Positions 1 through 9,050 of a stretch of 43,086 nucleotides of DNA are shown piece by piece. The notes below the pieces were generated by a model, which was not told where the DNA came from, searched no databases, and saw only the letters and a program-made list of their open reading frames with translations. The position numbers and the translations under genes are program-made. The stretch spans positions 1-43,086 of the forward strand of contig JAFGIW010000225.1 of NCBI GenBank assembly GCA_016929415.1, read 5' to 3'. The DNA is from Chitinispirillaceae bacterium. Its GTDB lineage: Bacteria > Fibrobacterota > Chitinivibrionia > Chitinivibrionales > Chitinispirillaceae. Position 1 is the first letter of the stretch; every line of letters starts with the position of its first letter.

Positions 1-344
1 TCTTCGAAATTGAAGGGCGTGGTTTTGACGAAAATATTGCCGATGTCGTATTTAAGCGCCATTTCCAGATAATCCTCGACATTATAGGCGGTGATGAGCA
101 CCCGTTTGATGGTGGGATAACCCGTCCGGACTTCTCGCAGCAGATCAAATCCTTTCATTCCCGGCATATTGATATCTGATAAAATGAGGTCTATCGGCTG
201 GTGTTTGAGAAGATCGAGGGCGGCTTGTGCATTTTCAACCTCGAAGACGGTATACCCTTCGATATCGCGCAGGAACTCGACAATAAGCGAACGGATCTCG
301 AACTCATCATCGACAACAAGCAGGGTGGCGGGAGGGTGATTCAT
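1..344 (-). CDS. Response regulator receiver protein (partial, C-terminus beyond window)
   Basis: The reverse strand reads from an ATG at 344 to the window edge without a stop, giving the first 114 residues. They form a CheY-like receiver domain: acidic pair D12-D13, phospho-acceptor D57 in SDINMPG, T85 in LITAYN and the conserved lysine K107. The usual Lys-Pro is replaced by KTTPF. Such domains take phosphate from a histidine kinase. Any output domain lies outside the window, so the effector function is unknown. The gene diverges from comEC with about 87 bp between the two starts. The ribosome site upstream (GAAAG) is weak. The receiver call is firm; the full length is not known. Confidence 0.9.
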   Translation of the reverse strand, partial: MNHPPATLLVVDDEFEIRSLIVEFLRDIEGYTVFEVENAQAALDLLKHQPIDLILSDINMPGMKGFDLLREVRTGYPTIKRVLITAYNVEDYLEMALKYDIGNIFVKTTPFNFE

Positions 345-431
345 ATGTTATGATCTTTCATACCGGGCAGGAAGTGTGCCATGATTTAATTTCAACGATG
401 AGAATATAGCTATTTCCCCCGAGAAGAATCG

Positions 432-2531
432 ATGACACCATCCTTCCGCACAACCGTATCGCGCATCTTTCCCCTGTTGGTGCACTGGAGCGATCTCGGT
501 GCTCTCGGCGGTGCGGCGGCGTTTGCTTTCGGTATCTGTTGTGCGGCGATGACGCCGCTGCGACCATTTCTGCTGCACAAGCAATTGTATCCTGTTTTTC
601 TTCCTGCTGCAATACTTTGTATCGCCGCCGGAATAATCACGGGAACAAAGAATCTCCGTTTTTTGGCATTCGGTGCGGCGGGGGCGATGGCGTACCTTTT
701 TCAAATGGCACAATGTCAACAGGTGGATGCATGTATTCTCCTCTTGCCGCCGGGTTCAGTCCGGATGAGCGGAGTCATCATTACGCCGCCGGAACCACGG
801 CGCGATGAGTTTGCTTTTCTTTTTTTACTCAATGAAATTGACGGTAAACGCCATCCGCACCTCTCGGGGAGAACCTATCTCAGTACGAGCGCCGAACTTC
901 CGCCCGCATCAGGGTCACTGATCATCGACGGGTGTATCCGATCCGGTGAGCCACGGAAAAACCGGTATGATTTTGATGAAAGCGCTTTTCTTGCCGCACG
1001 CGGCATTGCCGGCAGGATCGCTGTTGCGCGGATATGCACCGCAGCGCCGCCCGGCACTTTCGGGGGGCGCGTTGCCGCAAAGTTCAGGTCGTGGCTGCTC
1101 ATTGTGTTCAAACAGTACAAAAATCCCGACCACCGGGCATTGATACGGGCGTCATTTACCGGAGAGAAAGCGTATATCGCACCCGAAATAAAGGCGATGT
1201 TCCAGCGGTCGGGTCTCTATCATCTGCTCGCGCTTTCAGGGTTCCACGCCGCTTTGCTGTTGACGGCGGTCTACTGCATTCTCGCGGCATTCCCGGTGCG
1301 CAGCGGCATCAAGCACTCGGCCGCGCTTCTGGTACTCTGGTTGTATTTCGGCTTTATCGGTCCGATCCCTTCGCTGACCAGATCGATCATTATGGCGACG
1401 GCGGTGATCGTCTCGATGATGCTCCAGAAAAAGAATTATCCGCTGCAAACATTCGGGATCGCCGGTCTCGTCTGGCTTATTGTTTCCCCCGCATCGCTCT
1501 TCGGACCCGGTTTCCAGCTTTCGTATGCCGCCACCTTCGGGATACTCACGCTCCACCCGCTGATGATGAAACGCTACCGGGGCGTTGCGCATCCAATCGC
1601 CGACTATTTCCTGCGCCCGCTTCTGACATCGCTCTCGGTTTCGTTCGCCGCCTTTGGTTTCACGCTGCCGATTCTTCTCCATCATTTCGGGACGGTATCG
1701 CTCTACGGGCTCTTCGCGAACATCGCGGCGATACCACTCATGAGCGCGGCAATGTGGGCCTTCTTTACCGCGCTTCTCTCCGCACCGCTTGTTTCATGGG
1801 TAAGTCAGGCGGCGGTCACCGTTTCGGGGGTGATGATCGATTGTTTACTGATGATTGCCGGTTTCGCCGACAGGATCGCTTTCAGCCTGGTCTCCACATA
1901 TGCACCGTATTCTGAAATAATCGCAGGATTTTATGCCCTGCTGCTCGCGGCAGTCGCCATCGAGCGGAGCATGCGCAGGATGCTGCTTGCGTGGGGCATT
2001 CCACTGCTGCTCTGCGCCCTGCCGGCGGATTACCTGATACGCCGCGCGGTCGCATCTCCGTCGATCGTCCGCTTCGCGACCGGCCGGAATGCGGCGGTGA
2101 CCGCCGTGCGATGGGCGAGCGGCAACACCTGGCTTTTCTGCAGCGGTAAAGAACCGGCGGTGCGTGCCTCGCTGCACCGCTCCGTGGCAGGATGGATACA
2201 CCATACTCCCGGAACGACCATCGACCGGCTGCTTGTCGCGGCTGCCGGAAAAATGCCGACCGACTCGAGCAGGGCTGGGGGACGGCGGCAGCTCGGCGAT
2301 ATCGATACCTTCAAAATGGTAAACCCGGTGTATCGTTGTACCTGTTCATTCATACCCAGAGAAGACCGCAGCACCCTCGTCGTTACCTGCGACCGATCGC
2401 GGCTTGTAAACGGCCAAAACGGATCGATGGTGATCATGCATCCCTCCGACGCTGCCCGGCAACAGACGCTTCATGCCCCGTTTGAGGCTATCGTGAGAAA
2501 GGGCCGGTTTACGATCCGCCCTTTCGATTGA
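432..2531 (+). CDS. comEC: ComEC/Rec2-family DNA internalisation protein
   Basis: This 699-residue polytopic inner-membrane protein probably forms the channel that passes transforming single-stranded DNA. After hydrophobic N-terminal segments there is a DUF4131-like soluble part (about 110-200). The competence domain runs from about 233 to 515 and contains the hallmark HLLALSGFHAALLL, the counterpart of HLLAISGLH in ComEC, followed by many membrane segments. The last 185 residues are soluble. I see no HxHxDH metallo-beta-lactamase signature there, so the nuclease-like domain found in long ComEC proteins appears to be absent or replaced. The start has GAGAAG 5 nt upstream. No other competence genes are in view. 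Family assignment is confident; a role in transformation is inferred. Confidence 0.88.
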   Translation: MTPSFRTTVSRIFPLLVHWSDLGALGGAAAFAFGICCAAMTPLRPFLLHKQLYPVFLPAAILCIAAGIITGTKNLRFLAFGAAGAMAYLFQMAQCQQVDACILLLPPGSVRMSGVIITPPEPRRDEFAFLFLLNEIDGKRHPHLSGRTYLSTSAELPPASGSLIIDGCIRSGEPRKNRYDFDESAFLAARGIAGRIAVARICTAAPPGTFGGRVAAKFRSWLLIVFKQYKNPDHRALIRASFTGEKAYIAPEIKAMFQRSGLYHLLALSGFHAALLLTAVYCILAAFPVRSGIKHSAALLVLWLYFGFIGPIPSLTRSIIMATAVIVSMMLQKKNYPLQTFGIAGLVWLIVSPASLFGPGFQLSYAATFGILTLHPLMMKRYRGVAHPIADYFLRPLLTSLSVSFAAFGFTLPILLHHFGTVSLYGLFANIAAIPLMSAAMWAFFTALLSAPLVSWVSQAAVTVSGVMIDCLLMIAGFADRIAFSLVSTYAPYSEIIAGFYALLLAAVAIERSMRRMLLAWGIPLLLCALPADYLIRRAVASPSIVRFATGRNAAVTAVRWASGNTWLFCSGKEPAVRASLHRSVAGWIHHTPGTTIDRLLVAAAGKMPTDSSRAGGRRQLGDIDTFKMVNPVYRCTCSFIPREDRSTLVVTCDRSRLVNGQNGSMVIMHPSDAARQQTLHAPFEAIVRKGRFTIRPFD

Positions 2532-2589
2532 TACCGATTCCCCGACGACTCGGCCGGTGAAGAAATTTTCCCGTTTTGGCTGAAAATAC

Positions 2590-2618
2590 TTGCATCCATC
2601 GCACCCGCTTTTTATATC
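2590..2618 (+). promoter_or_regulatory. Candidate sigma70-type promoter for the STAS-hydrolase-DJ-1-LRR run
   Basis: TTGCAT (2590-2595) is separated by 17 bp from TATATC (2613-2618) in the 154-bp gap after comEC. The spacing is ideal and both boxes match in four of six positions. It is the only good candidate in the gap, about 70 bp before the STAS gene. Read by eye; not tested. Confidence 0.4.
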
Positions 2619-2685
2619 TATTCCATGAAAGAACATAGTTATACGAAAAATTCCCGAAGGGCTTCCGGTCGGCCGCTTTCCACGG

Positions 2686-3072
2686 ATGCAGCAGGGAGAG
2701 TTATCGTCAGTTGAGCGTAATCGTATGATCGTAACCGAAAGCAGTCTCCATTCCTGGCGCATCATCGCGTTACGGGGAAAATTCATCGTAAGGAACATCG
2801 CCCTCATTCGCGGTTATTTCGAGCAGGCGGAAAAAACCCCGCTCCCGAAAGTGGCGATCGATATGAGCGAAGTTGCGCAACTTGATTCGAGCGCCATCAC
2901 CATACTGGTCAATTTCCAGCGAAGGATAATCCAGAAAGACGGTCTTCTCGTACTTTTCGGGATGCGAAGCGATATAGCGGAAATTTTTTCAATTGTCGGT
3001 ATCGACAAAATGTTTCGTATCTGTACCACCCGGGAGGATTTTGTGACGTTGTATGTTTCGGTGGAGAGGTGA
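2686..3072 (+). CDS. STAS-domain protein (anti-sigma factor antagonist-like)
   Basis: The 128-residue product is a single STAS domain of the SpoIIAA/RsbV kind. The diagnostic stretch is DMSEVAQLDSSAITIL, with D67-S68-S69 at the place where these proteins are phosphorylated by an anti-sigma-factor kinase. Proteins of this class act as partner-switch regulators in the cytoplasm. No kinase or sigma factor gene is adjacent, so the partner is unknown. The start is uncertain: an in-frame ATG at 2725 would give a compact domain starting MIVTESS, and neither start has a good ribosome site. The gene ends 7 bp before the next start, so it is probably co-transcribed with the hydrolase. Confidence 0.82.
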   Translation: MQQGELSSVERNRMIVTESSLHSWRIIALRGKFIVRNIALIRGYFEQAEKTPLPKVAIDMSEVAQLDSSAITILVNFQRRIIQKDGLLVLFGMRSDIAEIFSIVGIDKMFRICTTREDFVTLYVSVER

Positions 3073-3079
3073 ACTTGCC

Positions 3080-4291
3080 ATGGTACGGATAGGCCGGCTG
3101 TTGTTGCTCCCGGGGGTTGTGTTGTGGGCTGGAGTCGGGTCATGTGGACGTCCGGGTGGGGAGGGGCATGTTACTGCGGCCTCTTTCGAACGATGGTTTG
3201 TCGGCGCGGCGGGCGGTTCCTCCCCGGAGCTGCTCCATGCAACAGTTTCGGAAATCGGCTCGACAGTTGATACCATCCGCCGGAAAAGCCCGTCGGGAAG
3301 ACTGCGTGTAATTCTGAATGACACCGCCGGTCATGACTATACCATCGGTTACCGGACACCCGCATTCATCCGGTATGATACCGCCTATCCCTGCGTGATC
3401 TACCTTCACGGAGGGACCGGCAGCATGCGGACCGACAAGGGCGACAGCGCGTTCTTGATGCTTGACATGCTTGGCGACAGCATGGAGATTTTCCTGGTGA
3501 GTCCTTCGGCAAACCGGCAAACCCCGTGGTGGAGTCCTGCAGGGCTCTCGCGGATATTACAAACGCTGCGGTATATGACCCTGCATTATCCGATAAAACG
3601 GGAAAAGGTGTTTCTCGTCGGCGTTTCAGACGGCGCAACCGGGTGCTGGGCCGCGGCAAACACCATCGCCGCGCCCTTTGCCGGTTTTGTCGCCGTGTCC
3701 GGATTCGGGGGAATGCTCCGGGAAATAGGGCTGGAACTGTATCCGGAGAACCTGATGCAGCGGCCGATCTATAATGTCAATGCCGGAAACGACCGCCTCT
3801 ACCCCATAGCGGCAGTCAACCGATTCCTTGATGCAATGGAGCGCGCCGGCGTGGGGGTCGGAAGGATGGTCTATCCGGACGAGGAACATGGATTCGATTA
3901 CCGGCTGAAGGAGGCGGGTACGCTCTGCGCGCTTATACGCCAGTGGTCGCTTCCCCGGATCGACAATGTTCGCTGGACCGCTTCCGCCCTGTACCCGATT
4001 AATGTCGACCATTGCATTGCAGCGGAGTGGGTTGAGAATGCGATCTCATGTTCCATCCATGGATTCTGCCGAAACGATACTTTTTTTATTCGCACTACTG
4101 GACTTAACCGGTTACAGATGTATTTTGATGCGGACGATCAATGTATGCAGAAGGCCGTTTTTACAGTAAATGATCACAAGAGCCGTCGATACACGACAAT
4201 ATCATCCAACCGGGAAATGAAGCTTATTCTGATGAAACAGCGTTGTTTTCCTCTTATTGCCGATGGACTGTTTTTTTCAATTCCATTATAG
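3080..4291 (+). CDS. Alpha/beta-hydrolase-fold lipoprotein (esterase/dienelactone-hydrolase-like)
   Basis: The 403-residue product starts with a signal segment ending GVGSC, which suggests a lipoprotein anchored in the envelope. Hydrolase landmarks are in order: oxyanion motif H110-G-G, nucleophile elbow G181-V-S183-D-G, Asp238 in the NDRLYP turn and His270 in EEHGF. Ser183-Asp238-His270 is therefore a complete predicted triad. The fold resembles secreted esterases and PHB-depolymerase-like enzymes, but the substrate cannot be read from sequence. After about residue 300 there is an extra domain of unknown type. The ATG at 3080 was chosen because GGAGAGGTG lies 8 nt upstream. A longer reading from 3053 would overlap the STAS gene and bury the signal peptide. 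Confidence 0.82.
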   Translation: MVRIGRLLLLPGVVLWAGVGSCGRPGGEGHVTAASFERWFVGAAGGSSPELLHATVSEIGSTVDTIRRKSPSGRLRVILNDTAGHDYTIGYRTPAFIRYDTAYPCVIYLHGGTGSMRTDKGDSAFLMLDMLGDSMEIFLVSPSANRQTPWWSPAGLSRILQTLRYMTLHYPIKREKVFLVGVSDGATGCWAAANTIAAPFAGFVAVSGFGGMLREIGLELYPENLMQRPIYNVNAGNDRLYPIAAVNRFLDAMERAGVGVGRMVYPDEEHGFDYRLKEAGTLCALIRQWSLPRIDNVRWTASALYPINVDHCIAAEWVENAISCSIHGFCRNDTFFIRTTGLNRLQMYFDADDQCMQKAVFTVNDHKSRRYTTISSNREMKLILMKQRCFPLIADGLFFSIPL

Positions 4292-4305
4292 AAGGAACGC
4301 ATCTC

Positions 4306-4848
4306 ATGGCTCATCTTATCACGTTGTTGGCCGATGGTTTTGAAGAGGTTGAAGCGATTACCGTCATTGATCTTCTCAGACGTGCCGATATTTCGGTAAC
4401 CACCATTGCCCTGAAAAAGCAGGACGTCAACGGCGCACATGGTATCGTCGTTCAGGCAGAGACTACCATAAAGCATCTGCCGTCATCGTACGACGGCATT
4501 GTCCTGCCGGGAGGCGCGACGGGAACGAAGAACCTTGTCGAATCGCCGCAGGTTCTCGAACTGGTCAGGGATGCCTTCAATAAAGGTCTTCTGTGTGCCG
4601 CGATCTGTGCCGCGCCCTCTGTTTTCGGTAAAGCGGGGATCCTTCAGAATATCCGTGCGACCTGCTATCCGGGTTATGAGGAGCAGCTCGGAGGGGCCCG
4701 GTATATCGAAGCTGCCGTGGTGCGTGATAAAAATGTCGTCACGAGCAGGGGTGTGGGGACAGCCATCGCCTTCGTACTGGAACTCATCACCCTGGCGACC
4801 GACGAAGCGACTTCCAACCGGGTCGGCGCGCAAATACTTTACTCTTAA
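4306..4848 (+). CDS. DJ-1/PfpI family protein (YajL/ThiJ-like)
   Basis: This 180-residue single-domain protein is full length for the DJ-1 family. It has the N-terminal FEEVE stretch carrying the conserved glutamate, and the nucleophile elbow AAICAAP with the reactive Cys101. The family includes glyoxalase- and deglycase-like and redox-protective proteins in the cytoplasm, and the exact activity is disputed. The ATG at 4306 is preceded by GAAGGA with 9-nt spacing, so the 21 extra in-frame codons upstream (from 4243) are unlikely to be used. The gene starts 14 bp after the hydrolase stop, and its TAA overlaps the ATG of the LRR gene by one base, which indicates an operon. Confidence 0.92.
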   Translation: MAHLITLLADGFEEVEAITVIDLLRRADISVTTIALKKQDVNGAHGIVVQAETTIKHLPSSYDGIVLPGGATGTKNLVESPQVLELVRDAFNKGLLCAAICAAPSVFGKAGILQNIRATCYPGYEEQLGGARYIEAAVVRDKNVVTSRGVGTAIAFVLELITLATDEATSNRVGAQILYS

Positions 4849-6059
4849 TGGAAACGGGTTGTACGCTCATGCTTCCACGTTTTGTTCTGATTGCACTCTG
4901 TCTGCATTGTTGTGCTCATGCCGGGTTCGTCGATGATACGCTTGCAGTCCGGTATATTCTCGATAAAAACGGCCGCACCGACGTCGGGGTAATGCGTGTT
5001 GTTGACACGGTAGACAATCGTGTGACCGACCTGTTTCTCGCGCAGCAGGGGCTTACCATGCTTCCCGATACCATCGGCGCGCTTAGCGCTCTAGTGACCC
5101 TCAACGTTGACCGCAACGACCTGCCGGCGCTTCCTGAGCGGATCGGTTCACTGAAGCGCCTGAAGGTCCTCAAGGCCTCATATAATAAATTCACCGCGTT
5201 GCCGGCCGCCGCCATACAATGCTCCCTGCTTACCCATATCGAAGCGGACCATAACATGCTTGCCGAAATTCCGGCACCGCTTTCAGGGCTGCCGAACCTT
5301 GAAATACTTTCCCTGCGGTCCAACCGGCTGCGCCACCTTACCGCGGAACTCAACGACCTTCGTTCGCTCAAATTCCTTTACGCCGGCCGGAATGAGATTG
5401 CCGCGATCGACGAAAAGATCGACAGTCTCGTGGAACTTGAAGTGTTATCGCTTAACAACAACCAACTTACCCATTTCCCCCCGGGATTATGCCGGCTTCC
5501 CAAACTGCGGAAACTTGATCTGACCTCCAACAAGCTTCTTACCCTTCCCGAGGAGATCGGCGATTGTAAAGCTCTTACCGATCTATATATCAGCGGGAAC
5601 CGGCTTGCCGATCTGCCGCCCACCCTCGGACAGCTTGCACAGTTGCAGTGGCTTTACAGCGACAACAATCAGTTGACGCAGCTTCCCCGTGAACTGTCTG
5701 GATTGACAAAGCTGCAGTGGCTCTCACTTTCGGGGAATGCGCTGACGGAGCTTCCGGAGCGGATCGGCAACCTGACCGGCCTTGCAGTGCTCTCGTTGTC
5801 GTATAATAAATTGTCGACGCTGCCTAAAAGTATCGCGCAACTGAAGCGCCTCCGCATCCTGCGCATGAACGGAAATGAACTTACAGGCCTTCCCGAGGAG
5901 ATCGTCAATCTGCAGGGGCTTGATTTCAAACGGGGAGGTGAAGAGTACGGGAACCTGCAGATCGGCAATAACAGACTCTGCGGCCTGCCCGGCAAAACGG
6001 CCGACTGGGCCGACAAGTACTGCCACGGCTGGCGGGAGAGCCAGAAATGCGGGAAGTGA
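4848..6059 (+). CDS. Exported leucine-rich-repeat protein
   Basis: The product (403 residues from 4848) has a hydrophobic N-terminal signal segment. About twelve 23-residue leucine-rich repeats then run from roughly residue 60 to 365, with the pattern L-x-x-L-x-L-x-x-N-x-L-x-x-L-P. They form a curved binding surface. A short cysteine-containing tail (CHGWRESQKCGK) closes the protein and may be a disulphide cap. No enzymatic domain is present, so a binding role in the periplasm or at the surface is inferred. The start at 4848 overlaps the DJ-1 stop (TAATG). An ATG at 4869 with GGAAACGGG upstream would give a cleaner signal peptide and is a real alternative. Confidence 0.85.
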   Translation: METGCTLMLPRFVLIALCLHCCAHAGFVDDTLAVRYILDKNGRTDVGVMRVVDTVDNRVTDLFLAQQGLTMLPDTIGALSALVTLNVDRNDLPALPERIGSLKRLKVLKASYNKFTALPAAAIQCSLLTHIEADHNMLAEIPAPLSGLPNLEILSLRSNRLRHLTAELNDLRSLKFLYAGRNEIAAIDEKIDSLVELEVLSLNNNQLTHFPPGLCRLPKLRKLDLTSNKLLTLPEEIGDCKALTDLYISGNRLADLPPTLGQLAQLQWLYSDNNQLTQLPRELSGLTKLQWLSLSGNALTELPERIGNLTGLAVLSLSYNKLSTLPKSIAQLKRLRILRMNGNELTGLPEEIVNLQGLDFKRGGEEYGNLQIGNNRLCGLPGKTADWADKYCHGWRESQKCGK

Positions 6060-6200
6060 GGGGGGAGTAGTTTGTCAGATGCGATAACGATACTGATCAA
6101 CCCCCGAACCCCCGCCCCTAAATTTTTCGATAAACCATCTCCACAACCACCTTGCGTCCTTCTTCTGCAACCACCATTTTTAAGCAACGGATCTCGGCCC

Positions 6201-7352
6201 ATGAAAAAGACTCCTCTCTACGAAAAACACCTCGCCCTTGGCGCCAAAATGGCCCCTTTCGGTGGCTATGAGATGCCGATTCAGTATAAAAGCATCATTT
6301 TCGAACATAATGCCACCCGGCAGGCTGCATCAATTTTCGACACCTGCCACATGGGTGAGTTCTCGTTTCGGGGGCCGGGGGCGCTTGGCGACCTCGAACG
6401 GATTGTCTCCTGTACTGTGGCATCCATCAAGGTCGGGCAATGCCGCTACGGATTCATCTGCAACGAAGCCGGCGGTGTCATCGACGATCAGATTCTCTAT
6501 CGGACGGGGGAGGAGGAGTTTTACATGGTCGTCAATGCCTCGACTGAAGCGAATGATTTCCAATGGATCACCAGTCACCTTTCATCAAACACCATTGCGG
6601 AAAACCTCTCCGCTAAGATAGCCAAAATCGACCTTCAGGGGCTTTCCTCCCCGAAGATCTGCGCGAAACTCATGGAAGAGCCGATCCGCGGATTGAAATA
6701 CTACCATTTCATGCACAACCGATACCGCGGGGAGAAGGTCCTGCTCAGCCGGACCGGGTATACCGGGGAGATAGGATTTGAGTTCTATTCCACACCGGAA
6801 CTTGCATTGAGGCTCTGGGATGATTGCCTTGCCGCAGGAGCGGTTCCTGCGGGCCTTGGAGCGCGCGACACGTTGCGCCTTGAGATGGGATACCCTCTCT
6901 ACGGTCATGAGCTTGACGAGGCGACAAACGCCGCCTGGAGCGGTTTTTCCCGAGCTCTCGGGGATAAACAATTTATCGGTTCAGGGGCGATCCGCACCGC
7001 AACCGGTACACCGTATCATTTAAGCGGCCTCCTGATCGAAGGGCGCCGGACTGCGCACACCGGCAATCGGATCACCGATGCGGCCGGCGAGGTGATCGGC
7101 CGCGTTACGAGCGGCAGTTTTTCGCCTTCGCTCGGCCGGGCGGTTGCGCTTGGCTATCTGCGGGACGGAAATCAGCAGAGCGGCGGCAGCGTTTCCATCA
7201 CCACCGACCGCGGAGCGCTGCAGGCGACGGTTTCCGAGACGCCGTTGTACCGCAAGGCAAGCGGCAGGGCGAACCTTGATGATTTTTTAAATGAAAATCA
7301 GGCGATTTCCTCACTACCACAAGGAGCATCACATGATAAAGGACGATCGTAA
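6201..7352 (+). CDS. gcvT: Aminomethyltransferase (glycine cleavage system T protein)
   Basis: The T protein moves the aminomethyl carbon from lipoyl-GcvH to tetrahydrofolate, releasing ammonia and giving 5,10-methylene-THF. The 383 residues match the family length. It begins KKTPLYEKHLALGAKM and has the folate-site motif GGVIDDQ with D95-D96, followed by the family signatures LSRTGYTGEIGFE and GLGARDTLRLEMG. The ATG at 6201 was chosen because family similarity begins exactly there. An upstream in-frame start at 6072 would add 43 unrelated proline-rich residues. The 3' end overlaps gcvH by 20 bp. I saw no glycine riboswitch in the 141-bp leader. Confidence 0.96.
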   Translation: MKKTPLYEKHLALGAKMAPFGGYEMPIQYKSIIFEHNATRQAASIFDTCHMGEFSFRGPGALGDLERIVSCTVASIKVGQCRYGFICNEAGGVIDDQILYRTGEEEFYMVVNASTEANDFQWITSHLSSNTIAENLSAKIAKIDLQGLSSPKICAKLMEEPIRGLKYYHFMHNRYRGEKVLLSRTGYTGEIGFEFYSTPELALRLWDDCLAAGAVPAGLGARDTLRLEMGYPLYGHELDEATNAAWSGFSRALGDKQFIGSGAIRTATGTPYHLSGLLIEGRRTAHTGNRITDAAGEVIGRVTSGSFSPSLGRAVALGYLRDGNQQSGGSVSITTDRGALQATVSETPLYRKASGRANLDDFLNENQAISSLPQGASHDKGRS

Positions 7353-7716
7353 ATACTCGAAAACCCATGAATGGGCCATGCGCAGCGGCGATAGTGCCGT
7401 TGTCGGCATCTCCGACCACGCGCAGGACGCCCTGGGTGACATCACCTTCGTCGAACTGCCGAAAGTCGGGGCGACGCTCAAACAGGGGAAGGAGTGCGGC
7501 GTCATCGAATCGGTCAAGGCGGCAAGCGACCTTTACTCGCCGGTAAGCGGCAAGGTGACTGAAATCAACGGCAGTCTCGAAACCGCTCCCGAAGCGATCA
7601 ACAGCGATCCCTACGGTTCCGGATGGCTTTTTAAAATTACGTCACTCGACGACGCGGAATTCGCCGCCCTCATGGACGCCGCCGCCTACGGAACGTTTAT
7701 GGAGAGTGAAGCGTGA
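7333..7716 (+). CDS. gcvH: Glycine cleavage system H protein (lipoyl carrier)
   Basis: H protein is the lipoylated shuttle that carries the aminomethyl group from the P protein to the T protein and passes electrons on to the L protein. The product is 127 residues, the normal length. Lys62 in VIESVKAASD is the lipoylation site. The ATG at 7333 has AAGGAG 6 nt upstream, which lies inside the end of gcvT. The stop overlaps the GTG start of gcvPA in a GTGA junction, so translation of the set is probably coupled. Confidence 0.96.
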   Translation: MIKDDRKYSKTHEWAMRSGDSAVVGISDHAQDALGDITFVELPKVGATLKQGKECGVIESVKAASDLYSPVSGKVTEINGSLETAPEAINSDPYGSGWLFKITSLDDAEFAALMDAAAYGTFMESEA

Positions 7717-9050
7717 GCTATATCGCCCATACCGATAGCGAACGCCGAGCAATGCTGCGTCAATGCGGCGTTGCGTCGATCCAGGAGCTGTTCGCCGCCA
7801 TACCGGAAAACCTCAAGCCCGCCTCCTTCGATCTTCCTGAAGGCAAATCTGAATTCGAAGTCATGTCGTTTTTCGAGCATCTCGCGGGGCGGAACTATGT
7901 CCACCTGACCGACTTCGTGGGCGGCGGTTTTTACGACCATTTCATCCCCGCCGCGATCGACGCGCTGGCATCGCGCAGTGAGTTTTATACCGCCTATACG
8001 CCCTATCAGCCGGAGCTGTCGCAGGGGACCCTGCAGGCAATTTACGAATACCAGACAGCGATCTGCAGGCTCACCGGTCTTGATGTATCGAATGCGTCGG
8101 TATACGACGGCGGCACGGCCCTCTACGAAGCGTGCCAGATGGCCATCCACGCGACCGGCCGGCGCAGGGTCGTCATTGACGGCGGAGTCAATCCGATCTA
8201 TCGAAAGATGCTTTATTCCTATACCGCCAATCTTTCCATCGAGTTCGTGGAGATCGCCGTTTCGCACGGCCAGAGTGACCGCGAACGGGTGTTTGAGGCG
8301 CTCGACACTGCGACCGCGGCGGTGATTCTCCAGAATCCCAATTTCTTCGGCGTTATCGACGACCACGGAGATATCGTAAATAAGTGTCATGACTACGGCA
8401 TCATCACGATTCAGTCGGTCTATCCGATCGCTCTGGCGTTCCTGAAAACACCGGGCGAGCAGGGATTCGATATCGCCACCGGCGAGGGGCAGTCGCTCGG
8501 CATCCCGCTCTCCTTCGGCGGACCGTATCTGGGATTTATGTGTGCCCGTAAAGAGCTTGTCCGCAAAATGCCGGGCCGCATCGTCGCGCGCACGGTTGAC
8601 ATTGCAGGAAAGGAGGGGTTCGTCCTTTCGCTGCAGGCGCGCGAGCAGCACATCAGGCGCGAGAAGGCGACCTCCAACATCTGTTCCAATCAGGCGCTCT
8701 GCGCCCTGCGGGCCCACCTGTACCTCAGTCTGATCGGTAAGGAAGGGCTCAAGGATGTCGCAAAACTCTGTTTGAACAAAGCGCATTATGCCCGGGAGCG
8801 GATCAAGGCGATCCCCGGTGTCGCAGTGATGGATTCATCCCCGACCTTCAACGAATTTACCGTCAAGCTGCCGATCGACGCCGGCGAATGCGTAGGGCGG
8901 ATGGTTGATCATGGAATCGCCGCCGGATTTCCGCTGGGGCGCTACTATCCGGGAATGGAAAAATATCTGCTCATCGCGGTTACCGAAAAGCGGACCAAAT
9001 TCGAGATCGGGCAGCTTGCAGAAACTCTGGAGTGTGTTGTATGTCAGTAA
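7713..9050 (+). CDS. gcvPA: Glycine dehydrogenase (decarboxylating) subunit 1
   Basis: This is the N-terminal half of the two-subunit P protein, which decarboxylates glycine with PLP and loads the H protein. At 445 residues it is the expected length. Recognisable family blocks are FLGGGFYDH-like VGGGFYDHFIP, the TAYTPYQPELSQGTLQ stretch, and the later RGREQHIRREKATSNICSNQ-like region. It starts at GTG 7713, overlapping the gcvH stop. It overlaps the start of gcvPB by 10 bp. The split P protein is the arrangement common in many non-proteobacterial lineages, in contrast to the single-chain GcvP. Confidence 0.96.
   Translation: MSYIAHTDSERRAMLRQCGVASIQELFAAIPENLKPASFDLPEGKSEFEVMSFFEHLAGRNYVHLTDFVGGGFYDHFIPAAIDALASRSEFYTAYTPYQPELSQGTLQAIYEYQTAICRLTGLDVSNASVYDGGTALYEACQMAIHATGRRRVVIDGGVNPIYRKMLYSYTANLSIEFVEIAVSHGQSDRERVFEALDTATAAVILQNPNFFGVIDDHGDIVNKCHDYGIITIQSVYPIALAFLKTPGEQGFDIATGEGQSLGIPLSFGGPYLGFMCARKELVRKMPGRIVARTVDIAGKEGFVLSLQAREQHIRREKATSNICSNQALCALRAHLYLSLIGKEGLKDVAKLCLNKAHYARERIKAIPGVAVMDSSPTFNEFTVKLPIDAGECVGRMVDHGIAAGFPLGRYYPGMEKYLLIAVTEKRTKFEIGQLAETLECVVCQ

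Noticed and set aside
1236-2437. Long open frames antisense to comEC (for example 1236-1685 and 1845-2204)
   Set aside because: They are shadows in GC-rich coding sequence: no ribosome sites, biased Arg/His/Gly composition, and the plus-strand protein is a clear ComEC.
6060-6200. Glycine riboswitch upstream of gcvT
   Set aside because: The conserved glycine aptamer core segments were not found in the 141-bp leader.
7686-8786. 366-codon open frame antisense to gcvPA
   Set aside because: It lies wholly opposite a complete, recognisable gcvPA and has no recognisable domain of its own.
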